From NCBI RefSeq assembly GCF_000315915.1, contig NC_020193.1, forward strand, positions 682,001-746,000: a DNA stretch of 64,000 nt, given 5' to 3'. Source of the stretch: Henningerozyma blattae CBS 6284 (taxonomy: Eukaryota; Ascomycota; Saccharomycetes; Saccharomycetales; Saccharomycetaceae). The notes under the pieces are model-generated. The model was not told where the DNA came from, ran no database searches, and saw only the letters and a list, made by a program, of their open reading frames with translations. A program made the translations under genes and the position numbers. Below, piece after piece: positions 30,317 to 40,641 of this stretch (within the stretch, counting starts at the first letter, position 1; every line of letters begins with the position of its first letter).

Positions 30317-32395
30317 TCAAAACTCAGGTCCTAAAAATTTTTTTGAATTTGATATACCATCACATATTATCACAAACCTTTTTTTAATTCCCCTCTCATT
30401 TAATTTATTTTCCAGAAATTTAATTGTGGCGATTTCTCCTAAAGTAATACCACCAATAAAGACAACTAAGGATATTTCTTTTTCATTTTTATTTGTTTGC
30501 CCAATAACCACTCTTTTTTTAATTTTTTCACCTTTTAATTTAATATTCCAAAGCTCACTTTCTATAATTTTCGAGTCACCATAAATTTGTTCAAAGATTG
30601 TTTCAATACCTATTGTAGTAGGTTCTTTTGAAATAATAAATGGCTGTTGTGCTGAATAATTTTTAGAAATAGTAGATCTATCATAAAACATCTCAAGAAG
30701 TCTTGTTGTTAATGGAACAACACCGCAATAAGCAAAGGAAGGATTCTTCATTTTATTTATATCCATCAATTTCTCGTTATCATTTGGATCTTCTGCTATT
30801 GGTAATGTGTTTAACCAATTTGAAATACTTGAGTATGGTTTATTAAAATATACCTGCTTATTCAAATCATTATTATCTAATGAATTTTTTTTACGTTTCT
30901 CATTAATCATTGTTTTATCTAAAAATAAACCTAATTCATTTAATCTTTCAATACTAAATAAATATTCAATGCCAAATTTATCAATAACTTCTTTTCTGAG
31001 TATTTCAAAATCTTTATCACGAATACCATCTTTGATTATTGATAAAAGACAGATTAATCTAATAACTTCATTTGCTGAAGTTTCATCATCCCATAATAAT
31101 TCTAAAATTGCTTCAATTGCGGAGCTATTATCGATAGTATTCATTAAAATATCTTGTTCTAAATTTAAAATTGAATTAAAATGAGTCCCCTCATTTTTTT
31201 CAACTTTTTCTAATATATTTGAAGATAAATTTGTATGCATATTTAACAATTTTTGTCTTTCTTGTAAAGAACCCAATGAATCTACAAAATCTTTTATCTG
31301 TCCCACACTTTCAGCTTCATGTCTTGAATCATACTTCACTTGTAATTCTTTAGCCAATTTATTTAATTTTGGGCCTAAACCAGCAAAATTTAAGAATTTT
31401 GTCTCGTTCCAGATATCATCTTTAAAATAATCAATTTTTGTTGATTCATTATCATTTAATTTTCCATCAATGGAAGAAATTTCGAAAATATCATCCAAAA
31501 GGCCAGAATAAGTTAATTGTGTCAACAAAGGTGTAATTGGATCTATCATTCTATCAAATACAATTAAATCAGTTTCAATACCACAGTGCTTATCTGTATA
31601 GATACTTTCTTTAATAAATTGAGATCGACTATTTTCATCAATAGACAATCTTTTTTTCAGAACCTTGATTAAATTCTTTGATTCATACCCAATTGAAATG
31701 GAATTAGTTATTACTGAACCTGTTTCAGTTAATAGAGAAGTAATTGAGTTTACTAAATTATCAATCAATATATTTCTACTTGTTCTTTGCATTGATAGTA
31801 CCTTTGGAGAATATAAATTTTCACCACTTGAATCATATAGAATATTGCAATCCAAAATATCTTTATCTAACTTCGATGTTGGTAAAATATTCCAATTAAA
31901 CAATTTAATAGGATCTGATGAGGAAGGTTTATCATCTTGATTATTTAATAATTGACTTCTAATGAAATGCGGAATAGTTAAATCTGTATTATTATTTTGA
32001 GATAAAATATTTGTTCTTTGAGTTCTTTCTGTGCAATATATTATATTATATGTTAAGTTTATCTTTGAGGATTCAATTGGTTTATTTATGAATTCAATTA
32101 AATCATTTGATAATTTTAATTGTAATCTAATATCTATTAGAAAAATTAATTCTAAATTTGGTAATGTAGTTAAAATATCATCTAAATCCTGTTGCAATTT
32201 TTCATTAATTATAACTATTTTTCTTACAGGGGTTAAAGTTGTTAATTCAGTAAAGGTTAATAAATTATTTAATTTCGGTAGTATTGATTGCTGAACAACG
32301 AGCAATTGATCATTTAAAGATATATCATTTAAAAGAGTTGTTAGATTATTAGTTTCTATTTTATAAAATTTTTGTATATCCCATCTTCCATCCAT
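30317..32395 (-). CDS. VPS33: VPS33, Sec1/Munc18 protein of HOPS and CORVET
   Basis: A 692-residue SM-family protein, matching the length of S. cerevisiae Vps33 (691). Family landmarks include LIVFDRMIDPITPLLTQLTY, the central SM signature, and VVFIGGITLGEIATIKFLEN near the C terminus, characteristic of Vps33. It binds assembled SNAREs and, as a subunit of HOPS and CORVET, drives vacuole and endosome fusion. Start MDGRWDIQKFYKIETNN. It is convergent with CST9, only 61 bp apart, as YLR394W/YLR396C would be once COX8 is removed. Codon use is extremely AT-rich. Confidence 0.95.
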   Translation of the reverse strand: MDGRWDIQKFYKIETNNLTTLLNDISLNDQLLVVQQSILPKLNNLLTFTELTTLTPVRKIVIINEKLQQDLDDILTTLPNLELIFLIDIRLQLKLSNDLIEFINKPIESSKINLTYNIIYCTERTQRTNILSQNNNTDLTIPHFIRSQLLNNQDDKPSSSDPIKLFNWNILPTSKLDKDILDCNILYDSSGENLYSPKVLSMQRTSRNILIDNLVNSITSLLTETGSVITNSISIGYESKNLIKVLKKRLSIDENSRSQFIKESIYTDKHCGIETDLIVFDRMIDPITPLLTQLTYSGLLDDIFEISSIDGKLNDNESTKIDYFKDDIWNETKFLNFAGLGPKLNKLAKELQVKYDSRHEAESVGQIKDFVDSLGSLQERQKLLNMHTNLSSNILEKVEKNEGTHFNSILNLEQDILMNTIDNSSAIEAILELLWDDETSANEVIRLICLLSIIKDGIRDKDFEILRKEVIDKFGIEYLFSIERLNELGLFLDKTMINEKRKKNSLDNNDLNKQVYFNKPYSSISNWLNTLPIAEDPNDNEKLMDINKMKNPSFAYCGVVPLTTRLLEMFYDRSTISKNYSAQQPFIISKEPTTIGIETIFEQIYGDSKIIESELWNIKLKGEKIKKRVVIGQTNKNEKEISLVVFIGGITLGEIATIKFLENKLNERGIKKRFVIICDGISNSKKFLGPEF

Positions 32396-33774
32396 ATTTA
32401 AAATGCTGGCCTTTTATGCACATTTGTTCGAAATTTTAATTTTAATATTGAATATACAAATAAAATTACTTAAATTCTCCTAGAATAAAGCTTTTTTCAA
32501 ATTCGGAAAATCCTTAATCACTATTAAGAAAATGTCTCATAAACTTAAAACAGCAATAATTACGCAGTAAAACTTTTAACAGATATTTTTAAATTGTGAA
32601 TGACAGTATTAAAGTCGAGCTAATATTAATGATAGGGCTAAAATAATGGGAACAACCAAATACTTATGTGAGAAAGGTATATAAATTTGAGAATCACACT
32701 TGCAATATGTATCTGGAGACCAGTTTATAATACAAGTATGGACAATAAAAAAGTACGTACGGAAAATGTAATTGGATTACAACTAAATTTTCTTATAAAA
32801 TTCAAAGCTTTATTACAAAATATGTTATAATTCGAAACATATAGGTAATATTGGTAAACAACGTAGATTTAAGATCTCAACTATAGTATACTTTTTTCAA
32901 CTTTACTTGATAGATTCAAATCCGGAAAAATAACACGACTGAAGTTGAAACATTCTAGGAAGACATTCAATTCAGCATATTGAAGAAATTACCTGCATTT
33001 AAGAGAATCGATGGGTTAATACTATATTAAGGATATTCAACGTTACATATCATTGAGTACTGGTAGAATAATTTACTCAATGAGATGCCAGTGATCACAT
33101 TAGGTAGCAATGAGTAAAATTTTATATTGAACAGGTTTAATGGAAAATAAAACTTTGTAAATTCTAATGTAATCACTGGCTGTACTGGCGTGATGAAATA
33201 ATATTAATATAACATTGAAAAATGCAGAAATTACCTAAATCAACACTAATTAAATTTAGCTACATTGCTCCTTTTTACTATATAAACAATCCTCAGCCGA
33301 TGCTACCTATTCTACTTCTCCATCAAAGCTTTATTTTTTTTTAACTCAAAGCAGTTTTGGTAACATTTACAATCATGCAATGTTGCCAGATATTTCAATT
33401 AAATAGTATTATTCTCTTAAGTGAGCTTTGTGTCTTTTTCTAGATCTCACACCTGCAATATATGAATTGGAAAATTATCTTGCCATTTTCTTTTGTCTCT
33501 TTAAACCCAAATGGGATTACATTAGTAGTACCTATGCATCGAAAATATAGGAATAACTCAATTCTCGGAGGTGTTTGCTATTATGAAAAAAAAGATGGTG
33601 GAAATTATAGAAGAATATTACTCTCCACCTACCTGTATTCAACTCTTCATCTAAATTCAACAACATCGGATCAAAGACTTTCTATACAAAATTTGGTTCT
33701 TATTACAGAAAGTATTATAATTTATGAAATTTTGCTCATAAATTCTACTTGAATTTCAAGTTATTCTTTGTAAT
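32396..33774. other. Gene-free spacer upstream of the Gag-like relic
   Basis: About 1.4 kb of AT-rich DNA. A TATATAA-like motif near 33280 followed by pyrimidine-rich sequence looks promoter-like and points toward the broken gene at 33775. A 96-codon frame at 33462-33752 has no recognisable features and may be a leader. No clear LTR boundary is visible. Confidence 0.35.
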
Positions 33775-34949
33775 ATGGCTTCAAGTTCATCTCCATATAA
33801 TGTTCCTACAGGAGGTCTTTGGTATTCAAATAGACTAACTCCCATACAAAATTCTACTACACCATCGAATGCTACGCCATCAACTGCTACATCTTCAAAT
33901 TCTGCACCATCAACTGCTGCACCATCATTTGTTGTATCAACAAATACCAATGTAGCTCGTCAACAAGATAGGTCAGCTGAAGCTCGTCAAAAGTTTATTT
34001 GATTTCTACAAGATAACCCAGAAGTTCAGCAATTTGTCAGTTTAACTAATGATAATGCACCTAACGATCAAACTCCATCCGTCAATGGGAACGATTCCTC
34101 AGATATCATTTTACACTACGCCGCAAGAGAAAAGCATATAGATGATACATTAGGGTGGCTGAAATCTTCAGCCACATTATTACAGCCTTATTACAACTAT
34201 AAGTATTTCTTAGACAAATTAAGTGAAGCTGCAAAAATATCCAATATTGTACATAGGATGCTAACTGAAGACCAACCAACAGTAATTTGTGGAAGTTCTT
34301 GGCAAATTCATGGCAAATTCATAATTGGAGTGAATTATACCAACAGCATTTTTATATTTCAACCACAAAAAAATTGAAAACATGGCTAGATCTTCACATA
34401 TTTAGAAATATTAGGACTTTAGTCATGAATGATGAAGATTACGAAACCTTACCTATTTACCAAATATTTGAAAGAGTTAAATCATCACAGTCTATTGATA
34501 AATCAATTGAATTTGCAATCCAATATGTAAATACATCTGAAGTCCATGACCAACATAAGACCATCTTAGAACGATTCTACACAATTCAGTCAGAAATGCA
34601 AATGTTCGAAAAAATGATGCCAAACTCGAGTAATCCTTGGAAAACGATGTTCTTGTATACCACGGCCTTTAGACATATTAACGCATGCAACTTAACTGAC
34701 GAATTTGCAAACGAACTTAGAGAATTACCAAGTAAAAACCCTCAGATCGAAGATTTTATCAACATTGCTAAAAATAAGAATCTCAACAAACCTTGTCCTA
34801 CTGTTATGCCTAAACTTTACACAAATGGCATGTATACTACACCATTACTAACTAAAATGGAATATGCCGAAGCAGAGCATAAAAAGAGGTATGATTCAAT
34901 ATTAAAACTTCACAATATTTCAAAGGGCCTGAATAATGCGTTTTATTAG
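33775..34949 (+). pseudogene. Broken Gag-like gene (unrecognised family)
   Basis: One reading frame starts at ATG 33775 (MASSSSPYNVPTGGLWYSNR) and meets a TGA at 34000-34002. The same frame is then open to 34377, and a frameshift between about 34287 and 34377 passes into another frame open to TAG 34947-34949. Together they would make a ~390-residue protein with a Ser/Thr/Ala/Pro-rich N terminus and a helical body (IFRNIRTLVMNDEDYETLPI, YAEAEHKKRYDSILKL). That layout resembles retrotransposon Gag proteins, but I recognise no specific family and find no pol after it. With only two lesions it is a fairly young pseudogene. A stop-codon readthrough plus programmed shift is a less likely alternative. 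Confidence 0.6.
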
Positions 34950-36086
34950 ACATATAAGACTCAAAGTCTGAATAATGATCTACTTCACAAGTTTTCGTCG
35001 TGTTGAGCTTTAACAAGTTTTGTAAGAAAATTACAACTAATTGTTCTTTACAACTATTAATTCTTGACCATATATATATATATATATATATATTAATTTA
35101 TATTACAACATACCACCAGATCACGTTTAAATGCTACTATTGATATAAGGTGCATATGCTTTCTCAATTGTTACCGTGTTGTTTCTTTATTCCGCGTATA
35201 TATTTAAAATTAACCCCGGATGTTGACCGTGAAATATTCGTGTGATTTTATTTCTGTTTTGTTGCCTATATGTTTCTGAGCTCCATTCATTATTTTTTGT
35301 CTATTTAACTTCATAGCAGAGATTGTTTCTCAATCAGCTTATTTCCAAACAATTCTGCTTGCAATCTCGAAAAGCATCAAAACGAAGTTGAGCGTATTCG
35401 GTTTCCATCTTTAAAAATGACTCGGACGACGAAAAGAGGATTCCATCGGCGGAATTAAGGGGAGTTCCGGGGGTTATGTATTTGATGCATAATGCTTACT
35501 GTTGCGTAATTTACATTAGCCGAATTAACCACTGATCCATTCCAATATTCTATTGTAATAAAGTGAGTCACATTTTTATTTGAATGGGTTCCATTTCGGT
35601 ACACCTGAACAATGCCAGTATCTCGTATCAATTAAAGCATTGTCTCTCAGAAGTCTAAAGTTTCGGGACTACCTATATTATTTCCAAATTTGCTGAAATT
35701 TAACAGTTTTTTTTTAATTCAATTTTTCTAAGTAGATAAAGTATGATAGTATATATTAGAATTACGTAGTTTATAAGTTAATCCTATCTTCAAAATAATT
35801 TAGTGGATCTAGTCAAGGTTCTTTTTTAGGATTCTGTAACTATTCTTTTACCAGAGGTATTGTTAGAAGAGGAAAAATGTGAGGTTGGATATTTTCAATA
35901 ACCAAATAATTTGTTCAGGCAACAGATTTTCATAAAACCTTTTGTCCCTCACAACCTCATTTTTCAAAATTAAAAAATTTTAAAAAAATCTACAAATCTA
36001 GTAATTAAACAAACTTCTTTTGGCATCTTGTATCATATCTTAACGTTCAGTTTAAAGGCTTTACTGTTTTCTGCTTCCACTGTACA
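34950..36086. other. Non-coding AT-rich spacer
   Basis: A (TA)n microsatellite at 35071-35093, a slightly less AT-rich stretch at about 35380-35480, and long T/A tracts. No gene is visible. Confidence 0.5.
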
Positions 36087-36359
36087 ATGGCATCAAATTT
36101 ACATTTGTATAAACATTACACTTTTCCTGCATTGCAATTCCTTAATCCAGAATCTTACGATTTTGATGTAATTGAATCTTGTTAATTATTTACTAACCTT
36201 ATTTTTCAACAGAAGGAAAACTGGCCAGGAAACAAAGAAATACCAGTCAGCATTATAGAGATTCAAAGTAACGGAGTTCCCAAAAAGGATAGTCCGACAG
36301 TTGTACTTCAGAACTCTGTTTCCGTAAAGTCTTTACTTACTAGTCATGCATTGCTATAA
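36087..36359 (+). CDS. Possible small intron-containing gene or relic
   Basis: ATG at 36087 opens 27 codons to a GTAATT at 36168. A perfect TACTAAC (36191-36197) is followed 15 nt later by CAG ending at 36212, and reading continues in frame for 48 codons to TAA 36357-36359. The joined 75-residue product has HYTFPALQFLNPESYDFD and EIPVSIIEIQSNGVPKKD, faintly recalling the L51/S25/CI-B8 thioredoxin-like fold of mitochondrial ribosomal proteins. Against it: the intron would be only 45 nt and the donor is not the usual GTATGT. It could be a relic or chance. Confidence 0.3.
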
Positions 36360-36647
36360 CGACTAACCAAGTAAATGGCAGTTGCATATAATAACACTCA
36401 GTTATATAGAAAGTGTTGGATTTAGGTTGGCAGAAAATTACTAATTTATTACGAATACAATAAATAGTAAATGGAGTAATATAATAAATGGGTTGTAAAT
36501 GATATATAAATGACCAGAATCTTGGCAGATAGATGCTGTCTTGTCCTTCTTCTTATCCTTGTCATCGCAGATCACTGCTAAACTATACAGATTATATTAC
36601 CAATAATACAACTTTACTCAAGTGCAACGTTCAAAGAAAATTAAACA
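36360..36647. promoter_or_regulatory. Probable promoter of the TVxxEI-repeat gene
   Basis: AT-rich, with TATATAAAT near 36502 and a pyrimidine-rich stretch near 36540-36560 before the ATG at 36648. No other signal is clear. Confidence 0.4.
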
Positions 36648-37208
36648 ATGTCTAGTAAAGATCCCAACACTTCAATAAATCATGTCGATTTAAAAACTAT
36701 TCAACAACGTTTGGATGAATTAAGACTGGAATTAAGAAAAAAGAAGCAGTGTCACAAATTGGGTACTACAGTAACTTTACCTTCTTCTAGTTCTTCAAAT
36801 TCTATTTCTAGTACACCTAGTCAAAAAACTCTTTGGAAGACAAAAGATAGTAAGCTTCAAAAGGAAATTCTCCAATTGGAATCTGAAATTATTGAACTAG
36901 AAAAATATTTAAAAGAAGAAGGAGATGAATCTTTACTTCTGCAGTCTAAAACTGTAGGTAAAGAAATTGATGAAGAGGCTAAGATCACTGTTGCTAATGA
37001 AATAACCGACAAATCAAAAGCAACAGTAGCCAGAGAAATTGATGAAGACTCTAAACTTACCGTTGCCAATGAAATTAGAGATCATATTCATACCACTGTA
37101 GGAGATGAAGTTAGAGGGAGATCAAACTTTGCTGTCTCCAATGGAAGCAGAGTAAAGTCTTCTTATAATAGACGACCAAAGACGGTAGCAGAAGAAATTA
37201 GTGGATAG
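36648..37208 (+). CDS. Unrecognised small protein with coiled coils and 12-residue tandem repeats
   Basis: A 186-residue intact frame with normal yeast codon use. Residues 14-40 (LKTIQQRLDELRLELRKKKQ) and 66-92 (LQKEILQLESEIIELEKYLK) are short coiled coils separated by a Ser/Pro linker. From about residue 102 come five consecutive 12-residue units of the form TV-x-x-E-(I/V)-x6: TVGKEI, TVANEI, TVAREI, TVANEI and TVGDEV. A degenerate unit (AVSNGS) follows, then a final TVAEEISG after a basic insert. I know no family with this pattern. Its periodic, Glu/Lys-rich, glycine-poor character suggests an amphipathic helix or stress-type hydrophilic protein. The gene is convergent with the metallothionein-like gene 583 bp away. 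It lies where VPS33-distal genes of the ancestral order were lost, so it is probably lineage-specific. Confidence 0.65.
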   Translation: MSSKDPNTSINHVDLKTIQQRLDELRLELRKKKQCHKLGTTVTLPSSSSSNSISSTPSQKTLWKTKDSKLQKEILQLESEIIELEKYLKEEGDESLLLQSKTVGKEIDEEAKITVANEITDKSKATVAREIDEDSKLTVANEIRDHIHTTVGDEVRGRSNFAVSNGSRVKSSYNRRPKTVAEEISG

Positions 37209-37791
37209 AAACATAAATATCTACAGTTAGATCACAAAAAATGTAGAAAGCTAATTCATTCCCTTTAATAAAAGCTTTTTTTTTTAATTGTTTTTTAGTA
37301 ATTTAGTAATTTAGTTATTTACAACATTCTACAGAAATTTTTAAAAAAAGATTGATACATACTATATAAACTTATGAAATCGGTATACATAACTTTGTGG
37401 GAGTGTTTTGTTTATCTGATAGTTATCTTATAGTTTCGTTCAAATATAAAAAATTATGCATATTTTATAAAACAATATATAGTCATATACATAATCTTTC
37501 ATTTCTTTTTATCAAGCTCAAGACAACAGCTACATATATTTTCTTCTTGAGTAGTGATTACAAACTATTGCCTTGAGATATATATTTATATAAACATATA
37601 ATATAATCTTCTGGATAAATATTCAAAGTATACGTGCTCCAAATTTTTGGTTGAATTTCTAGTGTTTCTCAAATATTACTTGAATATTTACCATTCCGTA
37701 CTACTACTTTTTAGTTAGTTTGGAGATAAAAATGAGAAATATTACATCATTAAATGAATATATTGCATTTTTCTCCGCCATTTTACTTTTC
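37209..37791. other. Convergent spacer
   Basis: 583 bp of AT-rich 3'-flanking DNA between the repeat-protein gene and the metallothionein-like gene. No further gene seen. Confidence 0.5.
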
Positions 37792-38166
37792 TCAATTTTG
37801 CTTTGTAGGGTATTTGCAAGCTTCACACTTACATGGAGAACAAGAGTCACATTTGACTGGAGAATAGGTGCAGTCTTTGCATGTGCAACTTGAATCTTTG
37901 CTTCCAATACATTTGCAGGAATTATTATTTTCATCGGAGCATCCACAAATATTCTTTTTCTTAGAGCATTCAAAATCGTTTTTTGGTTTTTCTGAACATC
38001 CACAGCTATATTTGTTCTTTTCAGAACATTTGCAATCAGAACATCTACAATCTATACAATTGCATACCTTTACAGGACATTGAGTACAACCACATGATGA
38101 ACATTCACAGGTAGTACATTGACAATTTTGACAGTTGTTGCAGCTTGGATTATTAGTAAATGACAT
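37792..38166 (-). CDS. Cysteine-rich metallothionein-like protein
   Basis: A 124-residue protein with 30 cysteines (24%), arranged as Cys-X-Cys and Cys-X2-Cys clusters, for example NCQNCQCTTCECSSCGC, CIDCRCSDCKC and CDSCSPCKCEAC. It has no histidine or tryptophan and few hydrophobics. This is the composition of fungal copper/zinc metallothioneins, which bind metal through thiolate clusters in the cytosol. It is about twice the length of S. cerevisiae Cup1 (61) or Crs5 (69), and the cluster spacing (two dense ends joined by a looser Lys/Ser/Asn-rich middle) suggests two or more metal domains. It is not an obvious orthologue of either. Three GCTG motifs upstream resemble Ace1/Amt1 copper-response sites. 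ATG 38164-38166 is the only start. Confidence 0.8.
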   Translation of the reverse strand: MSFTNNPSCNNCQNCQCTTCECSSCGCTQCPVKVCNCIDCRCSDCKCSEKNKYSCGCSEKPKNDFECSKKKNICGCSDENNNSCKCIGSKDSSCTCKDCTYSPVKCDSCSPCKCEACKYPTKQN

Positions 38167-38360
38167 TGATATTAAAGAGTTTTATACTATTTTTTTTTCT
38201 TTTTTTTTTTGTAAAATTTTTTGATGATATTTTATTCTTTAATCGTAGTGTAAACTTCAAAAATAATTTCCCCAAAAATAAACGTTTCTTGGTTTCCTTT
38301 TATATGACTTATATTTTTTTAATTGAATTCTTCTTATTTACATAATATTTACTGTCTCAT

Positions 38361-38419
38361 CAGCAATATGCACGTAAATCATAGCAACTTCTTCGCGCCA
38401 GCAAATCTCTCGCGCCAGC
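38361..38419 (-). promoter_or_regulatory. Repeated GCTG motifs upstream of the metallothionein-like gene
   Basis: On the minus strand GCTGGCGCGA occurs twice (38393-38402 and 38410-38419), 17 bp apart, and ATATTGCTGA lies near 38360-38370. ATAATGCTGG and ATATTGCTGA fit the Ace1/Amt1 consensus HTHNNGCTGD. They are 195-255 bp upstream of the start codon. A role in copper induction is inference. Confidence 0.5.
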
Positions 38420-38452
38420 ATTATTCCGCAATTATTTCCAACAACCGCTCCA

Positions 38453-38935
38453 TTACTGCATCATGTTCTCTCTGCTCTTGTTCAAATCTTTCATAGTCAA
38501 ATCTTTCATATTAACATTGCATATACATCTGGAGGAACTGAGGGAATGAAAAAAAAAATTAGTTTCAAGCTCCTTCTTAGTAAGCTTATTGTTACAAAAG
38601 ATAGAATAAACATCATTAAATGACCCACTAAATTTCTCAACGTCACATTTAAATCTGACGTTTAAAAGAACTTGTAAACTTTTATATTTTGGACGAGTAC
38701 TGCCGAATTCTGTAGTTAGACCTTGTACTAATTGGTCCATGGCTTGGATTTCTTTCTCATTATTTATGAACCACGCAGATGCGTAAAATTTTAAAGTATC
38801 ACTAGCAACATGCATTAGCCAATATTCTCTTTCGGAGTCATCCACAAACAGGTTTACTGGACAGTTGCATTTCCTCTTTCAAGCTTTAAATTCAACTACT
38901 GGGCCATCAAAATTATCACCTGAAAAATTTAAAAC
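38453..38935 (-). pseudogene. Ty3/gypsy-type Gag relic
   Basis: The minus strand is open from about 38935 to 38453 except for a TGA at 38879-38881. The translation includes NFDGPVVEFKA, then SDTLKFYASAWFINNEKEIQ, MDQLVQGLTTEFGS and LNVRFKCDVEKFSGSFNDVY. The spacing of the A-x2-W, L-x3-F and V-x2-(F/Y)-x3-F elements fits the Retrotrans_gag capsid domain of Ty3/gypsy elements. No ATG start, no nucleocapsid knuckle and no pol are next to it, so it is a fragment. It overlaps the likely promoter of the metallothionein-like gene. Confidence 0.55.
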
Positions 38936-40569
38936 AATAAAAGTAAGAATTTCTTAAAGTCCCAGCCGCTCAAACCTCTCCTATTACGCTTGCCATTGTA
39001 TTGGAATTGGTTGTAATGAGTTAGCTGGTAGTGTCATTAGTAGTGGTATCTATCAATGCGAAAAATTAATCCTTGAAAAATGTTTTATTACAAAGCAATG
39101 AATAGTTACCTAAAATAGTTTTGGTAGGGGGAACTTCTGATCTTTTCATCTTTTTAAACATCCTAATACTGGTTATTTTTATATATATATATATATATAT
39201 TTTTGTTTTAAAATATCCACGTCGAGGCTTGCAAATATTTGTATTACTATATAATATAGTGGAATATTCTTGAGTGGGTAAACTAATTATATTTAATGAG
39301 AGGAAAGAAATATTAAATAGATGAAGATAGATCCAGTTAATATGATTTTATTTCAAGAAATTATTAAAACAGCATTTCGTGGATTAGCTAACGGCAATAT
39401 ATATCATAATGATTTTCTTTTAACACATTATCAAAAATTAGTTTTACCTTTAAAAAATAAAAAAAAACATTTTCTTTTTTACTTATTGATATATATCTCC
39501 AGGCTATAAACGGCTGATTAACTTGACATTTCAATACGCACTTAGCTTAATACTGATGTAGTTGATGTTATAATATTTTACGATAATTCGAAAAAATAAT
39601 CTAGAATACAAAGTTTAGTTTCATTTACTAAAAAAAAAATTTTCCTTCATACATCATTGAAATTTTTTCATTAGCTGCCATAGTTTTGTTTTTTAAAAAA
39701 AACATCATCAATGATGCTCACCCCAGTAATCCATATATTGGCCTATCTAACCGCCTAGGTGTTAACTTTTCAGAAATATATTCTCAAGCAGATAGAACGT
39801 ACAGATTAAGCACTGAAACTGACATCCCTTTTTTCCATTAATAACAATACTCCTAATTGCTAACACAAACACAAACGTATCACTTTTTTGAATTGAATCT
39901 AGGCAATGCTCAAAACTGATCAGACATGCCAAATAACAATGGAAATGCAAGAAAAATCAAATTAGTTTTCCCCCTTATAATCCAACTTTATTTACACTGA
40001 GGCTACCGCTATTAAATGTTTGTATTCTATTAAGATGTTTCTGAATCAGGCAAAGTTCTGTTCTTTCTATATTTCATATATGTATAAACAACAAACTTTA
40101 GCATAAACTTAAGCGAGGTTTTTGTTTATATGCAAATGAAAAGATAAGCAGGCAAGTTACAGTAATCATAGTGACAAGAGATTTATATATTGCTCAGATA
40201 GAACCAAGAATAAACTTCTTAGATCTAACGTCACTAACCCAATTCCAAAGAACAACTACTTATGCATATTAATTGACCTTTTGCTAATAACCAGTTACAA
40301 TTATCAAGTATCTGTACACCAAATAAATTGTATATAAAGGGACAAGATTTCTCTGTCTCAACATGAAACTTCTCTTGGACTTCTTTTAGATAGAATAGAA
40401 AAAAAGAAACCACCAAGTAAAGAAGTAAGAAGTTCCTCTCTATACTTCTAAAAGCTTCATCTCTATTTTGTTTATGTCACCTCAACTTCATTTTATGCCT
40501 AATATTGACAATCCCAGCATATTCTAACGTACGTACTAGTGGGATCTCTAATAAAAAATTTCCGAAAAG
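38936..40569. other. Gene-poor spacer before the tRNA
   Basis: AT-rich sequence with a (TA)n tract at 39180-39200 and several short open frames (for example 62 codons at 39321) without recognisable features. No convincing gene or LTR. Confidence 0.45.
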
Positions 40570-40641
40570 GGTTTTATAGTGTAGTGGTTATCACTTTCGG
40601 TTTTGATCCGGACAACCCCGGTTCGAATCCGGGTAAGACCT
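40570..40641 (+). tRNA. tRNA-Gln (anticodon TTG)
   Basis: 72-nt intronless cloverleaf starting GGTTTTATAGTGTAGTGG (A box) with anticodon loop CTTTTGATC-like sequence TTTTGAT giving anticodon UUG. The B box is GGTTCGAATCC, and the acceptor GGTTTTA pairs with TAAGACC (one G-U), leaving discriminator T. It appears identical to the S. cerevisiae tRNA-Gln(UUG) as I remember it. It decodes CAA. A T-run at about 40646-40653 serves as the Pol III terminator. Confidence 0.97.

Noticed and set aside
37704..38003. A 99-codon frame overlapping the metallothionein-like gene on the same strand
   Set aside because: It is a shifted-frame shadow of the cysteine-rich gene, with basic/hydrophobic random composition.
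39709..39842. A 43-codon stop-free stretch (NDAHPSNPYIGLSNRLG) that at first looked like a coding relic
   Set aside because: Frames of this length are common by chance here, no family matches, and the flanks in the same frame are broken.
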